From: Protonemura montana
Lineage: Eukaryota; Arthropoda; Insecta; Plecoptera; Nemouridae
NCBI GenBank assembly: GCA_947568835.1
Contig: OX387602.1
Location: forward strand, 14,373,021-14,437,020
Direction: 5' to 3'
DNA: 64,000 bases
The notes below the pieces were generated by a model. That model searched no databases. It was not told the DNA's origin and saw only the letters and a list, made by a program, of their open reading frames with translations. Both the position numbers and the translations under genes were made by a program. This document shows, piece by piece, positions 41,868-55,507 of the stretch; position 1 is the stretch's first letter; every line of letters starts with the position of its first letter.

Positions 41868-44800
41868 CGTAATGAGGTGGAATGGCGGCAGCAGGGGACA
41901 CAAAACGAGTAAATGACGACACTCCGTAGACGCGAAGCACACGACAGACGAAAATGTTCTTGCAGATGATAACCCGTTTTGTGATCAATTCGATTTAGGA
42001 AACACCTCTTAGCGCAGACAAACCAGCGATGAAATACCGTAACGGTTTTTTTTTTTAAATAAGCTCTGAAAAATATTTAAACCATTTGACCGTTTTTCGT
42101 TCCGCGAGAAAATCTCGTGTGTGAGTACGTGATGGTCGAACTCTATAAGTTGATTGATTCGAGAGTAAATGTCGCCGGAGCAGTGAGCGCTGTGAGACTT
42201 CAACTACAGGTGAGCGCGGTGGCTGCGGATGAAACTGGTACGTCACAGTTCTGCTCGTAGGACGCAGACGACGATGGCTCGCGAGATGAACGTCAAACTG
42301 CGGACAAGAGTGAAAGCAATGAGACAACGGAGCAGCAAAGATGACAGTCGTGACGCTATTATGCAGTGTGCCGTGCTGGTGCCATTGCTGAAAAAAAATT
42401 ACTCGCACAAGACAAAGAGGTTGTTTTTTTGGTGGGAGAGGAGGTGGGAAGACTCATGCCGGGTCCTACAATGACGAAAGGGTGGATATCTTTGACTTTA
42501 TTTCACCTTCGCTTCGATTTAAATATCCTAATTAGCTTTTGTAGAAAGTTTATTTTCTTTTCGAATGAATTGTCACCTTGTGAGTTGTAGCCATGTGGTT
42601 TCCATTAAACAATTCAGCAAATAAAAGGCATGTGCTATGATTCTGAACGATAAGCTCCGGTTTAGTGCAGACACGATTGTCCCACGGCGATCGTTTTTAT
42701 AGAATGGACCAATTTTACGTTTATAATACACCTATAATAATGACAAGTTAAGTGCTGGGAGTCAGTCAAGGAAAGAGATGGATCTGTAAAGTCTTCTATA
42801 GCATTATATGAGGAGTAAGGGAGTGAGGGAGTGAGACCCGTGAGAATGCTTTCACAATTCGACACAACTAAACCGATACTGAAATGTGTATTGTGTTTGG
42901 TGGAGGTGCCGCAAATTATTTTCATCACACTAGGATGGGTGTCGTGTAAATTTTTCTTGTCAGTTTTCTATTATGATTTTTTCCAAACGTGTCATAACAT
43001 TATTTCTGCCTTGAAGAAGCCGTAAAAGTCGAAAGATATCCTTTTCGTTATTTGTGCGTCTCTGGATGATTATGATGCGCTGTGACGACTTGTAACTGAC
43101 AACTGTAATCACCTCCGAAGAATATAGAATGTGTGCGGGGCATGTTATTGCCGATAAAACACCGATGGCATAGGTGGAGGTACACAATAGATTTCAAATT
43201 AAATTCAAACTAATTTATCTCTAGCCGGGAAACGAGTCTATTGTCGCGCCAAACCTTCACTTCAAGCAATTCAAGGGTATTCATTTGCCAGCAATATTGC
43301 AAGGGACAGCAATATCTACGATATTACTGATATTACTATACTTTTGCCACACAATCCATGACATGCTAAGAATAATTAGCATGACATTGAATATCAGTTA
43401 AGAATGACGCACATACGTGATATTTTTAGCTAAGTACATATTTTAATGGTTGCGTGGCACCGACATTTGCACCAATGGCGGGGTCGTACGGTGAGTTTAA
43501 GATGAGCATATGTTCGTATAATGTTTCACATATGCGAACATTGTTGCAGACTTTCATTTTTAACTCGTTTTCCGAAACAAGTTGTCGTAGATGACGTATT
43601 CAAATTAAAAGTATCGCATCGCTGGTTAATTATCTGGACAAAGGAAAGAGTTGAGAAATCGGTGATTACGGCACGCGAATGAGCATTTAGGTAATGGGTT
43701 TTTCATGGCCTTTTGGATCAGCTAATAATTGTCCTGGAAATTTATGTGGCCGACAAGGTTTCAAAATCCGAATCCATGGACAGCAGGTATATATAGGTAT
43801 ATAGCATGTAGTTTTTTTTTATGTTTCAACAGCTACTATTCTACATTCTTAGGTCTTAAATGTCTTTATGGACGACAGACCTGACTTCCTGAATTTTGTT
43901 TTGTAGCTGACTACTTGCTTTTTAATATTTTCGTATTATTTTATGTTCAAACCTGTTGTTAAAAATGAATTAGTTACAGGGAGATATGTAACAGAACTAT
44001 AAAGGTCCTGAGCTTCGAATGACTATAATTTAATATTTACACATTTGGGCTCGTTGGATGTTATATGTTTCAGGTAGCACTTGAGAAACGTTAATGTATT
44101 TTTAATCCAAAAATTCATTTCGTTTGAATTGTATTTACGGTAATCACGATGATGAGAGACACTACGATCTCGAAGAAGTCCCACAATAATGACAACGTTT
44201 AAAAATTTTAAGAAAACATAACCTCTACCTATAACTATATCATAAACAGGTTGAAAATGTTTCGGCGTTTTTTCAGGGTAGCCAAATGTTGGCTTTACCC
44301 CAGCAAACAAAAACGATAATGATAATTGATTGTGCAAAGAACGTCAAACTTATAGTTTTAAGACATTAAAACTTAAAACAGACGCATCATGTAGATAGCC
44401 AGGTCTGTCAGAGAATTGTACCCCCTAAAGCATTTTGTGAGTCCCAACTATGAGCCCCCCACTGATCGAATTGTTACCCCGCGCCCATTCTCGATATGAT
44501 TAATGAACTTTCGAAGACTTCACGAGTAAAAAGATAGATGCTGAAAATATTTATCACCAGGTGGGATGATGACTGATTTGAACGTGGTAATTGCGTTTCT
44601 ATGAGTGTGTCTTTCGGACTGCCCAATCGTCTGGGGTGAAACAAGAAGAGGTGGGAATTTCACTGAGGTAGCTTGGAACGTATGTCTAATCTGTGGAGGG
44701 GCCATGCCCCCCACGGAGAGCATGGTTCTGCTGTCTCCGCAAGAAATGGTAGGTCTGCGGTATATCGTTAGCTCGCCAAGGAAAGCATGAGTGAAATTAA

Positions 44801-47800
44801 ATTCCATTTGAAAATATGCGATGAAATACACATTTCTTATGATTACTTTTTCCTGGGTATCATCTATAACGCTAGTTTGTTGAAGAGAAAGGAGATGCAT
44901 TAAATATGATAATACAAAAATGCCTTGACCAGAAAATGGTATCATAGGTTTGCGGCATTGTGACTGTTCTGTTCAAAAGTGAGCAACAGTATAGACCCGC
45001 TTTGAGTTATCCTAAAGCCGGTTTCTTGCCGACGTTTTCATATTAAGTCTTGCCCTCTTTGAGTGAATATCAAATCGCGGCGTTTGCTACTTTGTGTATC
45101 AGTCTTAGATTTATAAAGTTTATCATAGCCCACCACTACCCAGCTGTTGGGTAGAAGAGAAAAACCGATGTTTAGCTTCGTTACTCGCACATCTATCTAA
45201 ACTATGCACCACAAGAAATATTTGATTTCTGGCGTCTACACATTCTTTGCTTTTAAACGGTCCGTTCCATCGACAAGGGTGAATTCCATGAACCTATCGG
45301 CTTGGGAACGTTTTCTGTTTTAATTGGTTCCTCAGCATCGAGAGTGCCTCGACACGCATGCATGGCTCGAGCGAGCGCGCACTCGCGCATCGAACTCACC
45401 AATACTAAAACCGATTCTTTGTCTTCCAGGCGTGTGCCTCACAAAGCGGCTTACTAATTAAGACGCCAAGGAGCAGCGATGAATAATTTAGGCCTGTTTA
45501 ATCTGCTAGAAATTAGAACACATAAACAGACTTGTCATCCACGTTGCGTGTCCTCTTCGTGCGCCTACGCGCACCGCTCGCAGAGCTCACACCTCTTTGG
45601 CGTGCCTGAGCACGAAACCAGTAGCCGGTTTTCAAATCAAATAAGAACAAAAAAACGTATTCGTAAGTTCACATCGGACTATTTATACAAGCTACGTTTA
45701 TAAAGACAGATGCGCTACGATTGGTTGCGTCAAAGTATTCGTGATGCAAGAGGTTTAGATGATTGGTAGGTATAGCAGTTGGTAGGTGGTTTAACCAGTA
45801 GCCAGAAAAATAATTGAAAGGGTTTAGCTACTGGTCTAACCGGAACCAATGGAAACAAAAGAGATACCGGCGTATCAGCCTGCAGCTACTGTGCTGAGGA
45901 GGAGGAGTTGCCTTCTTTGATTTCATTTTATATTCACCCTACCACATCTTTCCACTCTTTTATTGGTTGTTGCAAATGCTCTTATGAAGATACTAACGGC
46001 CTCTGGTTTTCTTTAGAAGGTGGTGCCAACAATTTTTCTTTGATACTTTCGTTTGAGCCTCTTTTGCACATAATCTTATGTAGTGTTCTCAAGTTTTCTT
46101 CGATACGAGTCATGTGGTTTTTATTTTGCATGTTTGTTATTTAGCTTGCTCGTGCGTTTAGGTCTAGACGATAATGGTAATGGAAATGGGGATGGGGATG
46201 GGTGAGGAATACATTCTATTTTCATATAAAATTAATTTCTATCGATTTCTGGTAAGTTTTGACTGAGTGTGTTAAAGCATAACGACGCAAGATGAAGTTT
46301 TCACAAATTTTAATCAAGCCCCTGAATTATTGGGGAGTCGAAAATATATCGAATGTGCAATTGTGTGAATACCATTGGTTCATGGATCAGAACACTAGGC
46401 TAATATTTGCACTGCATGCTGCAGAAAGTGAATAAGAAAAGTGTTAAGGCAAACAATAGAAAGTATCGCCTCATTTCACGAGATGCGGCCGGCACAGAAT
46501 TTGGTCAACTTTGCACTGAACACACACATGGACAACATGCGCACATCTTTAAGACGATACTCTAATCCTTTCCTCCTTGTTCTTCAACCGTAGCAAAACA
46601 ACAAACAAAAGCCCTATCTATTGCAAAATTATGTTGACAGAGCGTGTTACAGAGCTACGCATCCTAGATTTGCGAAAAATGTCTAGTTTCTACCACGAAA
46701 ACACATGCCAGTCTTCATTTCATTGTCTAACCCCTTCACATCTCCTCAAAGTCGAAAAAAGCAATTATATTAAGTGCTAAGGAATTCGCGTGTGCGCGCC
46801 TGCAACGTTCTACATACCTCCGATGTTTACCCTTTTTGTTTGAATACCTTCTTTCTTCATCCGCCAATTTACGACGGTGTTTCGTTTCAGCTGCAACGCC
46901 GAAAGATTACTTTAAAACTGCCGCCCCATAAAACTTACACTTCCAGCCAACAGAAACGTTGCCGCTATTTACCGCGCTCAGCTTCTAAATGAACCGCAAA
47001 ATAATAAAGCAATGTCCGTTCTGACATCTGATCTACATCATGCGATAACGCACCAACGCCTCTCGGTGGCGATACGCAATGCGGCTGCTGGTCATCGATG
47101 AAATCACGTCCCTATCATGTTTCTGTCGAGCGTGTGTGATTGTATTGCACTCTGCGTCTGCCCTACCTTGCTGGTCGCCACGGTTCATGGCGGGAGCCAG
47201 GGATAAAATGTAAAAGTGGCCGTGCCGCGGTCGGGGACTGCCCACGTGCTCGCGTTGACAGTTCGTCTCATGGTGCAACTGAAAGATCCTATCGCGTCCA
47301 ATGTAGGATTGGAATGAATCGTAGTGCGTATAGAAGAAACCTGCTTACTGGCTACTTTTAAATTCACACAAATCGAAAGTTAGGCCTAAATATTTTTTAT
47401 GAATGACTTGAAATTTATGTCACCGGTGAGAAAAGCAGAATAAGTTGTTGTGTGTCTGATAGGGAAAAACAAACACTTGTTTGTTCAGACAAAAAATCCG
47501 ATTCTTAGGAAAATGGTATCATCTTAGAGTCACCATCGTCGTAACATCTCAAAAATATATCGTCTTAAGTTTAAAAATCCTTTGAAACACGCGATAATTT
47601 ATTACAGAATCGTCCTTACCGTTTTATGTCTTGTTGCAGCCAATTCGACAATACATGCACAACACTTTGTCTACAAATAAGGCACACGAAAAGGCGAAAA
47701 GTACGTCTCTACTATTTAAATAAATTGTTCGTATCAATATCATAGTCGAACGAAGCATATAACGCAACTGACATGCCAAGCAATTCTTTTAGAAAGTTAT

Positions 47801-50800
47801 TCACATGTGAGTAGAAGCTAGAAGCAAGAAGACCCGCGGAAGGTGTCTACCACTTACCCTTCAGCAGAAAGCGGCTGCCGGTGTTGCTTTCAGAACCAGG
47901 ATCTATCTGACGCCAGTGTACTTCAGTGTACTCTTTCTTTGCTTCTGCAGCGCGAGCTCTTGGAGGAGTGGAGATCTACTGGGACACTTTGCTGCTGGCT
48001 CCAGCTTCTGGTACAACCTTTCCACAGCCTCCTCCTAGCTCTAGCCGACGACCAACTCCTCATCCACCTTCTTCACCTGACAACGGTTTCTCTGTCGAAA
48101 GCGTTCGTTTGCCGCCGCAGTCCGTCTCACTCCTGCCGGCCGCTAAGCGTGGGAAATGCACAGTAGTTGGTTAGAAAGAGTCCTTCCTCTACATCTCTTC
48201 TCCATCCTCCGAAGAGAATGGACCACTACCGGGCGGAGACAAACGCTGGAGGCCACGCCCACGTGAAGCTTAATGATTGGCCGATTGAATAATCGTGGTG
48301 GAGGTAAAAAACGTAAAAGAACTACTCTTCGATAGGCAATTATAATTGGTCGTGATGGGATTGTTGTTGAGTAACAATGCTGCTCAATATGGGAAAATTC
48401 ACATCCAACAGAAGTTTCAGGGCCCCGAGGGAAAACTCCTTGCCGGTACCTACGTGCAAGCTTGAACGCGAACGATTTTCGTATGGGGGCGCACCATATA
48501 TTTTATTATAGGTTTACAATAAACTTTGCGGCTTGGGATAGAATAAGAGATCCGCTCGTTTAAATAATATACTCCTTTTTTATCTTGGTAGTTACTTATA
48601 ATGTTATATCTTTGTTGTTTCTTTGGGCACATCCATCAAGTTCCACAGTGGGAACCAAAACGTTCTGGTCGCTTCTTCATTTGGCTCTGGGCAATACGTG
48701 AACTTAGCTGACAGGTGAAATGGGATAACTACGGTCAGGATAGGAAGAGTTTTGTTTGAACTAATCCGGGCTTGCTGGCTGGAATGATACGAGATTTTGC
48801 ATCCGAATCAGTCGATGATTCCAGACAAACCAGCATTACTTTGGCTCTCAAAATGTCTCTGAGATGCGCGGCATAGAACAATCACGACCGGACTTTTTAA
48901 TGTCCGTGCTCCAAGGAACCAAATATTTCGACATTTATGAAAAACACGGTCCTGTAGGTACACGCCAAGCGATCAATATGTGATTTTATTCCGCCACCCC
49001 GCCTTGCATTGTTGTATGGCACTTCCGACGCCACGAAACCGCGCGGTCCACTCTAGTCCCTTGTTCGAAACGTCAAAAATATACGCACTCAAGTTTACGA
49101 TTCTTTGTCTTTCGAATCTTTCGCCTACGTAATTATGTGGTAACGTTTGCATCGATTTTGATTCATCGCGCTGATGTGTACTATAAAGCTTGTCTTAAAC
49201 ATAAACGCTCATCAATTTAAATGAATCATTGAGCGAAGAAGACGACTCATTATCATATTCATTGACTACGAATTTGCATGATTCATGCATTGATTCGCTT
49301 GCTGACACACACCTTGAAGCCAATTGTGTTCAAGGAATCACCAAAATACTGCACACGTTTAAAATTATGATACATTACAAACATAAACGTACTGTGCGTG
49401 CATTACATTGTTATAAGCAAGCCCGCAAAATGTTTATCAAAAAGACAATATCTAAATCTTCTTGGGTGTTTGGGCTTAGTACAACTTTTTTTTTTTTTTT
49501 TAGGTATGCCTAACACGACTGTTGTTTTTTCTGGGCCTGTCACATTCATGCATTGCACTATGCTAGGTAATAAATGAAATTGTACTGTAAATTTGGAAGC
49601 ATGAAGTACCCACGACCTAAAAGAAATGCTTAAAAATAAGCTTGACAGCTAATCTACAATCGCCACCATGCATAAAATGAGCATCAAAAGCAGAGAATGT
49701 CTTTAATCATGTTTATCTGAATAAAAGCTTTGTAATATTAACACAGCTTTGATGACAATATCACAAAGGCATTCTCCATGGGGAGTTTAACAACCATGGG
49801 CTTGCTGTGTGGTAGCCCACCCAACTTTCGGAAGACCGCGCGCGAGGACAGTCCGAGATATGTCACTCCAACACCCTAGCCATGTTCATTTATAGGTCTA
49901 AGGGGTCTCTGCGTTTACGTCTTGACATGTCCCATGCGCCTGTGGACCTCTCTGTCTCTCTCTTTCTCTCTTGGGCACCTCTGAGTGATTCCTTCAGGTG
50001 ATACCGAAGTAGATACCACCAGGCTAGGGCGGATGCAGCAGCCATAAAACACAACCATAATAAATAAAGGACACGAAACTACGTGTGACATTCGACAGGC
50101 TTGCTGCTAAAAGTATCGAGATAATGGACTACCTCAGGTTGTGGACTGTCTATTAAATTAAGTATCACTAAATCGGGGACCTGATATTGTCGCGCCAAGG
50201 TAGGGTTTGTTATACAGTGAAACAATGTTAATGAAATCACGACGTGGGAGATGGTTACTAGAATTCCAGGTACCATATTGGAAGCAGAGATGATTGGGAA
50301 GATATTGTTGTAGCTTAGGTGAAACCCAATCAGGATAAAGAAAACTGTTTTGTTTTTCGCAAATATACGGCAGAGATTTCTGAAAATTAGATTAATTTTC
50401 ATTTCAATTTCCACAGTGCACGTTTGATTGTTTTCTGCTTTGTAAAAACTAAAAAGAGGCGGCAACGAAATTCATCTTCACATCAATTGACCTCTTCTTG
50501 GGTAAGATAACGATAATCTACCGAATGAAGAAAATGAAATTTGATTTAACCAAATGTCAACTACTAGTAAAAAAGAATGTAACCTCCTCCACAATTCGTC
50601 CTGCTTTGTGACACAACTAGTTTTGTGTGCGAAATGTATACCTGTGATCTTGGATTAGGCATACAGTTGATATTAAATATGTACAATAAACACTAGAAGA
50701 AGCTGGTAGACACTACTAGATACTTATAGACTACTAGACACTACTAGAATAAACACTAGGAGAAGTTTCATTTATATTCAATACATTTACACATGAATTA

Positions 50801-51631
50801 CACATGGTTACACATGAATTTTGAGATTCCACTTTTAAAACTATTTCTTAAGTTCCATTCCGGTCTCACCATGCACTGCGACACAATCTGTTGTTTTGCC
50901 ACACGAATGCCTATTGCTCTATCTATAATAAAATGTCAATTTCTCGGTACCTTTGAGTCTTTACAGAGAAACATATCGGTAAATATTGCACTGACATAAT
51001 ACATGTGCAGAAAAATCGCACGTTCATTTGTTTGCCGTCAGTGAGTATGTTCTTTGTAAAACATTGCAATGCCAATTGTCAACGTCTAGCCTCGCGTCTC
51101 TGTTTGCTCACTTGCAAAAACCTCTTCACTAGATTATAGGGATGTGTTTAACTTTCGTTAAAGCTCGTCGCTCTCTTATTGACAATGAAGGTGTGCACAT
51201 GATTAGACCTTTGTCTTTACACAAGGGCGTCCTCCGAAGACGGTTTCCGTTTCCGGTGAAAGATGTCCTTTGTCGTCAATTTGTTGGCAGTGCTGTGAAA
51301 AAATCAATGCAGCATGACATCCACGGCATTGCTCTAATGCCCAAAGTATATACGCGCGGTGCTGCAAGAATTTGTTTGCCATCGTGGTGGTGGATGCAAG
51401 CAAAATAAATAGAGTCCCTTGAAGATCAGGATGTGATCATTTTCATCGTTTCCAGACCATATGGGCTATTTATTGCAATGGAATAGCTATTATTTTATAG
51501 TTATTTTGAAATATTAATGTATCTTTCTTAATTGTATTAAAGAAGAGGGATTTTTTGATATAAAAAATCTACACAAATCAAGATGCTCTACTTATCACAA
51601 GCGGAAAAAAGCAGGCTATTGCTTAGCAGGA
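41868..51631. other. Non-coding DNA upstream of drm
   Basis: The GC-richer stretch at 42180-42380 immediately upstream of drm is a likely promoter or 5' UTR zone; I cannot place the start site. A GC-rich block at 47840-48180 has a possible exon (see findings). Poly-T lies at 49488-49501, CT-rich simple sequence at 49950-49971, and a locally duplicated ACACTACTAGA/ACACATGAATT patch at 50690-50825. Otherwise I see no gene. Confidence 0.4.
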
Positions 51632-51963
51632 ATTGCGTATATGATCCAGCGGATATGGATCGAAACATATTCAGAGTCAATTAATCATTTGCGCCAAGAA
51701 AATGCGTAAATGATTCAGCGAATCCGGATTCACAGAAGCTCAGAGTCGATGTATCATGTACGCCAAAAAAATGCGTAGTGATTCCGCGGATCTGGAATCA
51801 AACAAACTCAGAGTCGATTAATCACATGCGCCAGGAAAATGCGCAAGTGATCCATCGGATATGAGTTCAAACAAATTCAGAGTTTATGGATCAAATGCGC
51901 CAAAAATATGCACAAACGAACCAGAGGGTAACGCAGAGTCAATGAATAACATGCGCCACAATG
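51632..51963. repeat. Minisatellite, about 69-bp unit, five copies
   Basis: Units start at 51632 (70 bp), 51702 (69), 51771 (68), 51839 (69) and 51908 (56, shortened by an internal deletion). Each begins with ATGCG or a near variant, has TGATyCAGCGGAT-like and CAGAGTCrATkwATCA words, and ends with GCGCCAAGAAA or a variant. Units differ at many positions, so the array is old. No frame stays open across it, and I do not recognise the unit. Confidence 0.9.
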
Positions 51964-54900
51964 TTTCGCCATTGTCTCAGTAAATCTGCACCATGACATT
52001 TGCAGGGTGAATTAAACAACGGTGCCAACACAATTTGATGAACAATGAATTTGCAGCATTGGCATACCCGCAGAGCCACCGAATGTAGTCGAAGTGAATG
52101 TCAGAAAATGCATTTCTAAGTGTGCAATCATTCAGAGAATCTTCTGCATAAGATTCAAAAAAATCCTAAACAACCTTTTGATCTCCCTGCTGACTTGTAA
52201 GAGAGATGTGCGATTACAGTTTAAAACTAAATTAAAAGGGTATTTTTAATTGCATCTGCATATGAGTGGTATCGAAATGTCCCTCAGGCCATCATGGGCA
52301 ATAACTTAATCCCATAGCGCAATGCAGGAAAGATTTCTTCCCATTGCACATGCTTGCATGCAGCAACGCACTGCTGATGGCTGTGCTGGGTGATTGGCCC
52401 CATATGCATTCGCGCCCACCCGCCAATTATTTGTTGACTGCCATCAGCAATTTGACCTCGTCTCATGACCCCATAGGGGCGGAGGATAATAGTGTTTAGC
52501 GCCATTATTGTATGGAGATGTCGCTCTTTTCGTGTCTTGCATTCGTAATATCGACTGCGATAGATGAGCACGTCTGAAATTCATATAAGAATGAAGTTAC
52601 AGGTATTATACATATTATTAAACAAAGGAGACAATGAATCTGCTCGTGGTACCGACGTGGCATGACATCGCCTTTGAAATCAGAAAAGAAGTGCACAAAG
52701 ATTATGTTTCGATGTCACGATTATACTTATATGTATCTTGAGCTGTATCTTAGCGCTGTCGAAACGTTTTTGGGAGAATTTTGAAAGTGGTAGACATGTT
52801 AAGATATCGAGTTAGACGGTTGTTTCCATTGACGGTGGCCTCGACGGTCAAATTTGGGCATTCATAACGTCTTGTCAACGTATTTCATTCGTAATCGCTC
52901 TTATCTCCAATCAAATTTCGCCAAATTCTAGATGAGTGGCTCCAAAATAAGTTAGATTGTTGCGTTGCGTCTTGGCAAGCGTACAGAATCGCATATATAA
53001 TTTTATCAGACGCCATTTATAAGCATGCATTATAACGAATGCCTCAGTCTAATATCATAACGGAGCAAGTCTATTCCTCGTACGGTGTAAAGGCATTGCA
53101 CGTGAAACATCTCCAAGCACGCCTACCTATATTGTCGTAGACCAATAGGATAGAAAGATTCGAGTAACCGCCTTTTTAATTCGATTCTTCGACCTCCTCG
53201 CGAGCTGATAATCCCGCACCCATATAAGCAGCACCTCGGCAATCGGGGAGTCACATGGGAACAGCGTGGGAACCCCTTCCAGGCGAACAGGCAGCCGCCG
53301 CCGTCGCCGCCGTCGCCATAGAAGAGAACACCCACTAATTTAGTTATGCGCAATATGCCGAACAATATGCTTGGTTGAGAGACGCGTTAAGATAAAATTC
53401 TTATAAGGTATTATGTTTCATAACTCACTGATTTTTTTTTATCGATGCATCAGGATGATTGGATATGGAATATTTCAATTTTGCTCCGCTACAAGCTACT
53501 AAAATATCTACAATTAATTTCTATGCTTTGTGCCTATACCATGGCTCAACTCTTCAGTTCTTTGTGACACTGAAAGGCAGGCGGTATTATTTATTTGCAA
53601 TGCAATTTAGAAGAATGTTTGTATTTCGTTGCGTTCCTTGGATCCTAGAAGTTATATGCAATTATTTTTTGTATATTCCGTATTCCAAAACATTTTTGAT
53701 AATTTCCAGAGAGATTGACTGAATTTCACATGTATTAGAAATAAATCATGTGCAGTAATTTGGTTGCTGTCCCTTAAGTCCAAATGCAATAACGGGGGCC
53801 CAGATGGCTTTAAAATTGGTGGCTCTAATAAAATAAAGAAATATCTAGTAAGTAGTTATATATAATTAAAAGTTAAAACTTTAGGCTAGAATGGAGACAC
53901 ATCCAATTTGTTACTTCCAGCAATGTTGTTTAACCTCGGGTGATCCAACTCCAAACTTCCATAACTTGCGAACCATCGTCACCAAGGCACAGGTAGCATC
54001 AACGTTTTTCGGGAGCCGGAAGAGGGAACGTCGCCAAAAAAATCTGCTCATAAATATTATAACGTTGTATTTCGGGAATATGGAGAGACAGAGACTAAAT
54101 TTGTAAAATGCCTGGCTTGTAGATATGTCTACAACAATTGTTTCAAACAAGAGAACAAGGGAATATTTTTGTCCTGAATGAATATAACTCTGGCACACTA
54201 ACAAAGTATTCAATTCCAAAAAAAAATCTTGTAAAACTGCACTTGCAGTTTGCATAACGATAATTCTCGGTTAAATTTTTTGGGGGAATATAAGTCCCGG
54301 AGGTAACCCTCCCCTCTTAAAAGTTGAACGTGCTAACTATAAGTCTAACCATGGACGGTCTAACTATGCCTGAATGGAGGCTGACACGCGTAATATTTTA
54401 GTAAATTCCATGACTCCCACGGGGCGCTGGATTGAAATTTGGCCACTATAGCTTATGTATTCCTAAATTTTCCCCCTAAATACCAAATAGCCTAAATTAC
54501 TTTTTAGCCCTGTTTATAGCGGTCGCTTTCAGCGAGGTTAAATGTAAGTAAATATAGGTGTTACTTTGGCAGTTAGGGGAACATTTTCGAAAAAAAAAAT
54601 TTGGACACCAAATTTGGATCTAATATTAAACACTCGACTGTCGTATTGCGAAAATCCCATCTTTTATCCTCAAAAGACAACATTATCTCTTTACAATTAT
54701 AGGTACCTATACCTACTGCTCTTTGTATTTAATTTAAAAATATATTTAATTACTTTACGTAAGAAGTTGCTGGAACGATGGTAGAGCATATTGTCAAGAA
54801 AACGCTTTGAATGGTATTCTATCGCCACCCACTATCAACAAGTAACCTTTCTTCGAGATTTTCAATCTCAAATCACCAATTGGGGATTTGTTAGTACAAA

Positions 54901-55070
54901 TTTGAATACCAGCTGTATGATACGTGAGGAGGTTTTTGGCAATCTCATCTCAACTGTAGGCTATTTCTGTCAATTTAAGCGATGTTATCGTGGTGTTAAT
55001 TTAATATGTAGGCAGTGCCACCGGTGCCATTATTTAGGCTTTAGCTTTACTCCCTGCGTATTTGCAAAAG
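51964..55070. other. Non-coding DNA between the minisatellite and the transposon cluster
   Basis: No coding exon or transposon recognised. A CGCCGC trinucleotide-like run sits at about 53287-53315 and a repeated CTAAC-containing patch at about 54330-54370. Open frames here are short and AT-driven. Confidence 0.4.
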
Positions 55071-55074
55071 CCAC

Positions 55075-55395
55075 CAAACACGACCGAAGTTAAACAACAC
55101 AGCGTTGGGCCAGGAATTTGATGAGTGACTACTCAAATCGTTTGATCAACAACTTGACTAGCCTTGCTTATCAACCTCTTGATAACACGCTTTGATGGAG
55201 AAAATCCCGTTGGTTTTGATGGATAGTCCTTATAGGAAGATTGGTACCTAGGTGCTCTTTGACACAAGTACCTACTCTACGATATGTCAGCATCGGATCT
55301 CCTCTTCTCTCTTCGAAGCTAGGTTAGATTTATCATCATACTCATAACTGGCTCAAAAATGACTTATACTCATACATGGCATCATCATACTCATC
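55075..55395 (+). mobile_element. 5S rRNA-headed SINE, copy 2 (5'-truncated head)
   Basis: Plus strand. From 55078 it has the 5S middle and end (CGACCGAAGTTAAACAAC...GGGCCAGGAATTTGATGAGTGAC). Then comes GCCTTGCTTATCAACCTCT at 55161..55179, identical to the copy at 24289..24307 on the other strand. It continues with GGTGCTCTTTGACA and CTAGGTTAGATTTATCATCAT, and an imperfect (ATC)n tail runs to about 55395. The 5' third of the 5S head is unrecognisable. The shared body far from the 5S part shows the two loci are one retroposon family rather than stray 5S pseudogenes. Confidence 0.82.
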
Positions 55396-55507
55396 ATCAC
55401 CAGTTCATTCCCTGACGCAATTAGAAAAGTGCTACATGTACTGTTGTCCACACATCTAAATAAATTCTTGGTTTACAGGCCACAATTAGGTATGGGTAGG
55501 TATTAAC

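Noticed and set aside
41655-41912. 85-codon plus-strand frame across drm
   Set aside because: Antisense shadow of the drm exon with no domain of its own.
49229-49513. 94-codon plus-strand frame with a faint resemblance to a BESS-type helix
   Set aside because: No ATG start, ends in a poly-T tract, and the resemblance is too weak to name.
19337-53273. Su(H)-like words (CGTGGGAAC/A, CGTGAGAAA) near 19337, 20964, 36792 and 53265, tempting because Odd-family genes are Notch targets
   Set aside because: About four matches to YGTGRGAAM are expected by chance in a window this size, and they do not cluster.
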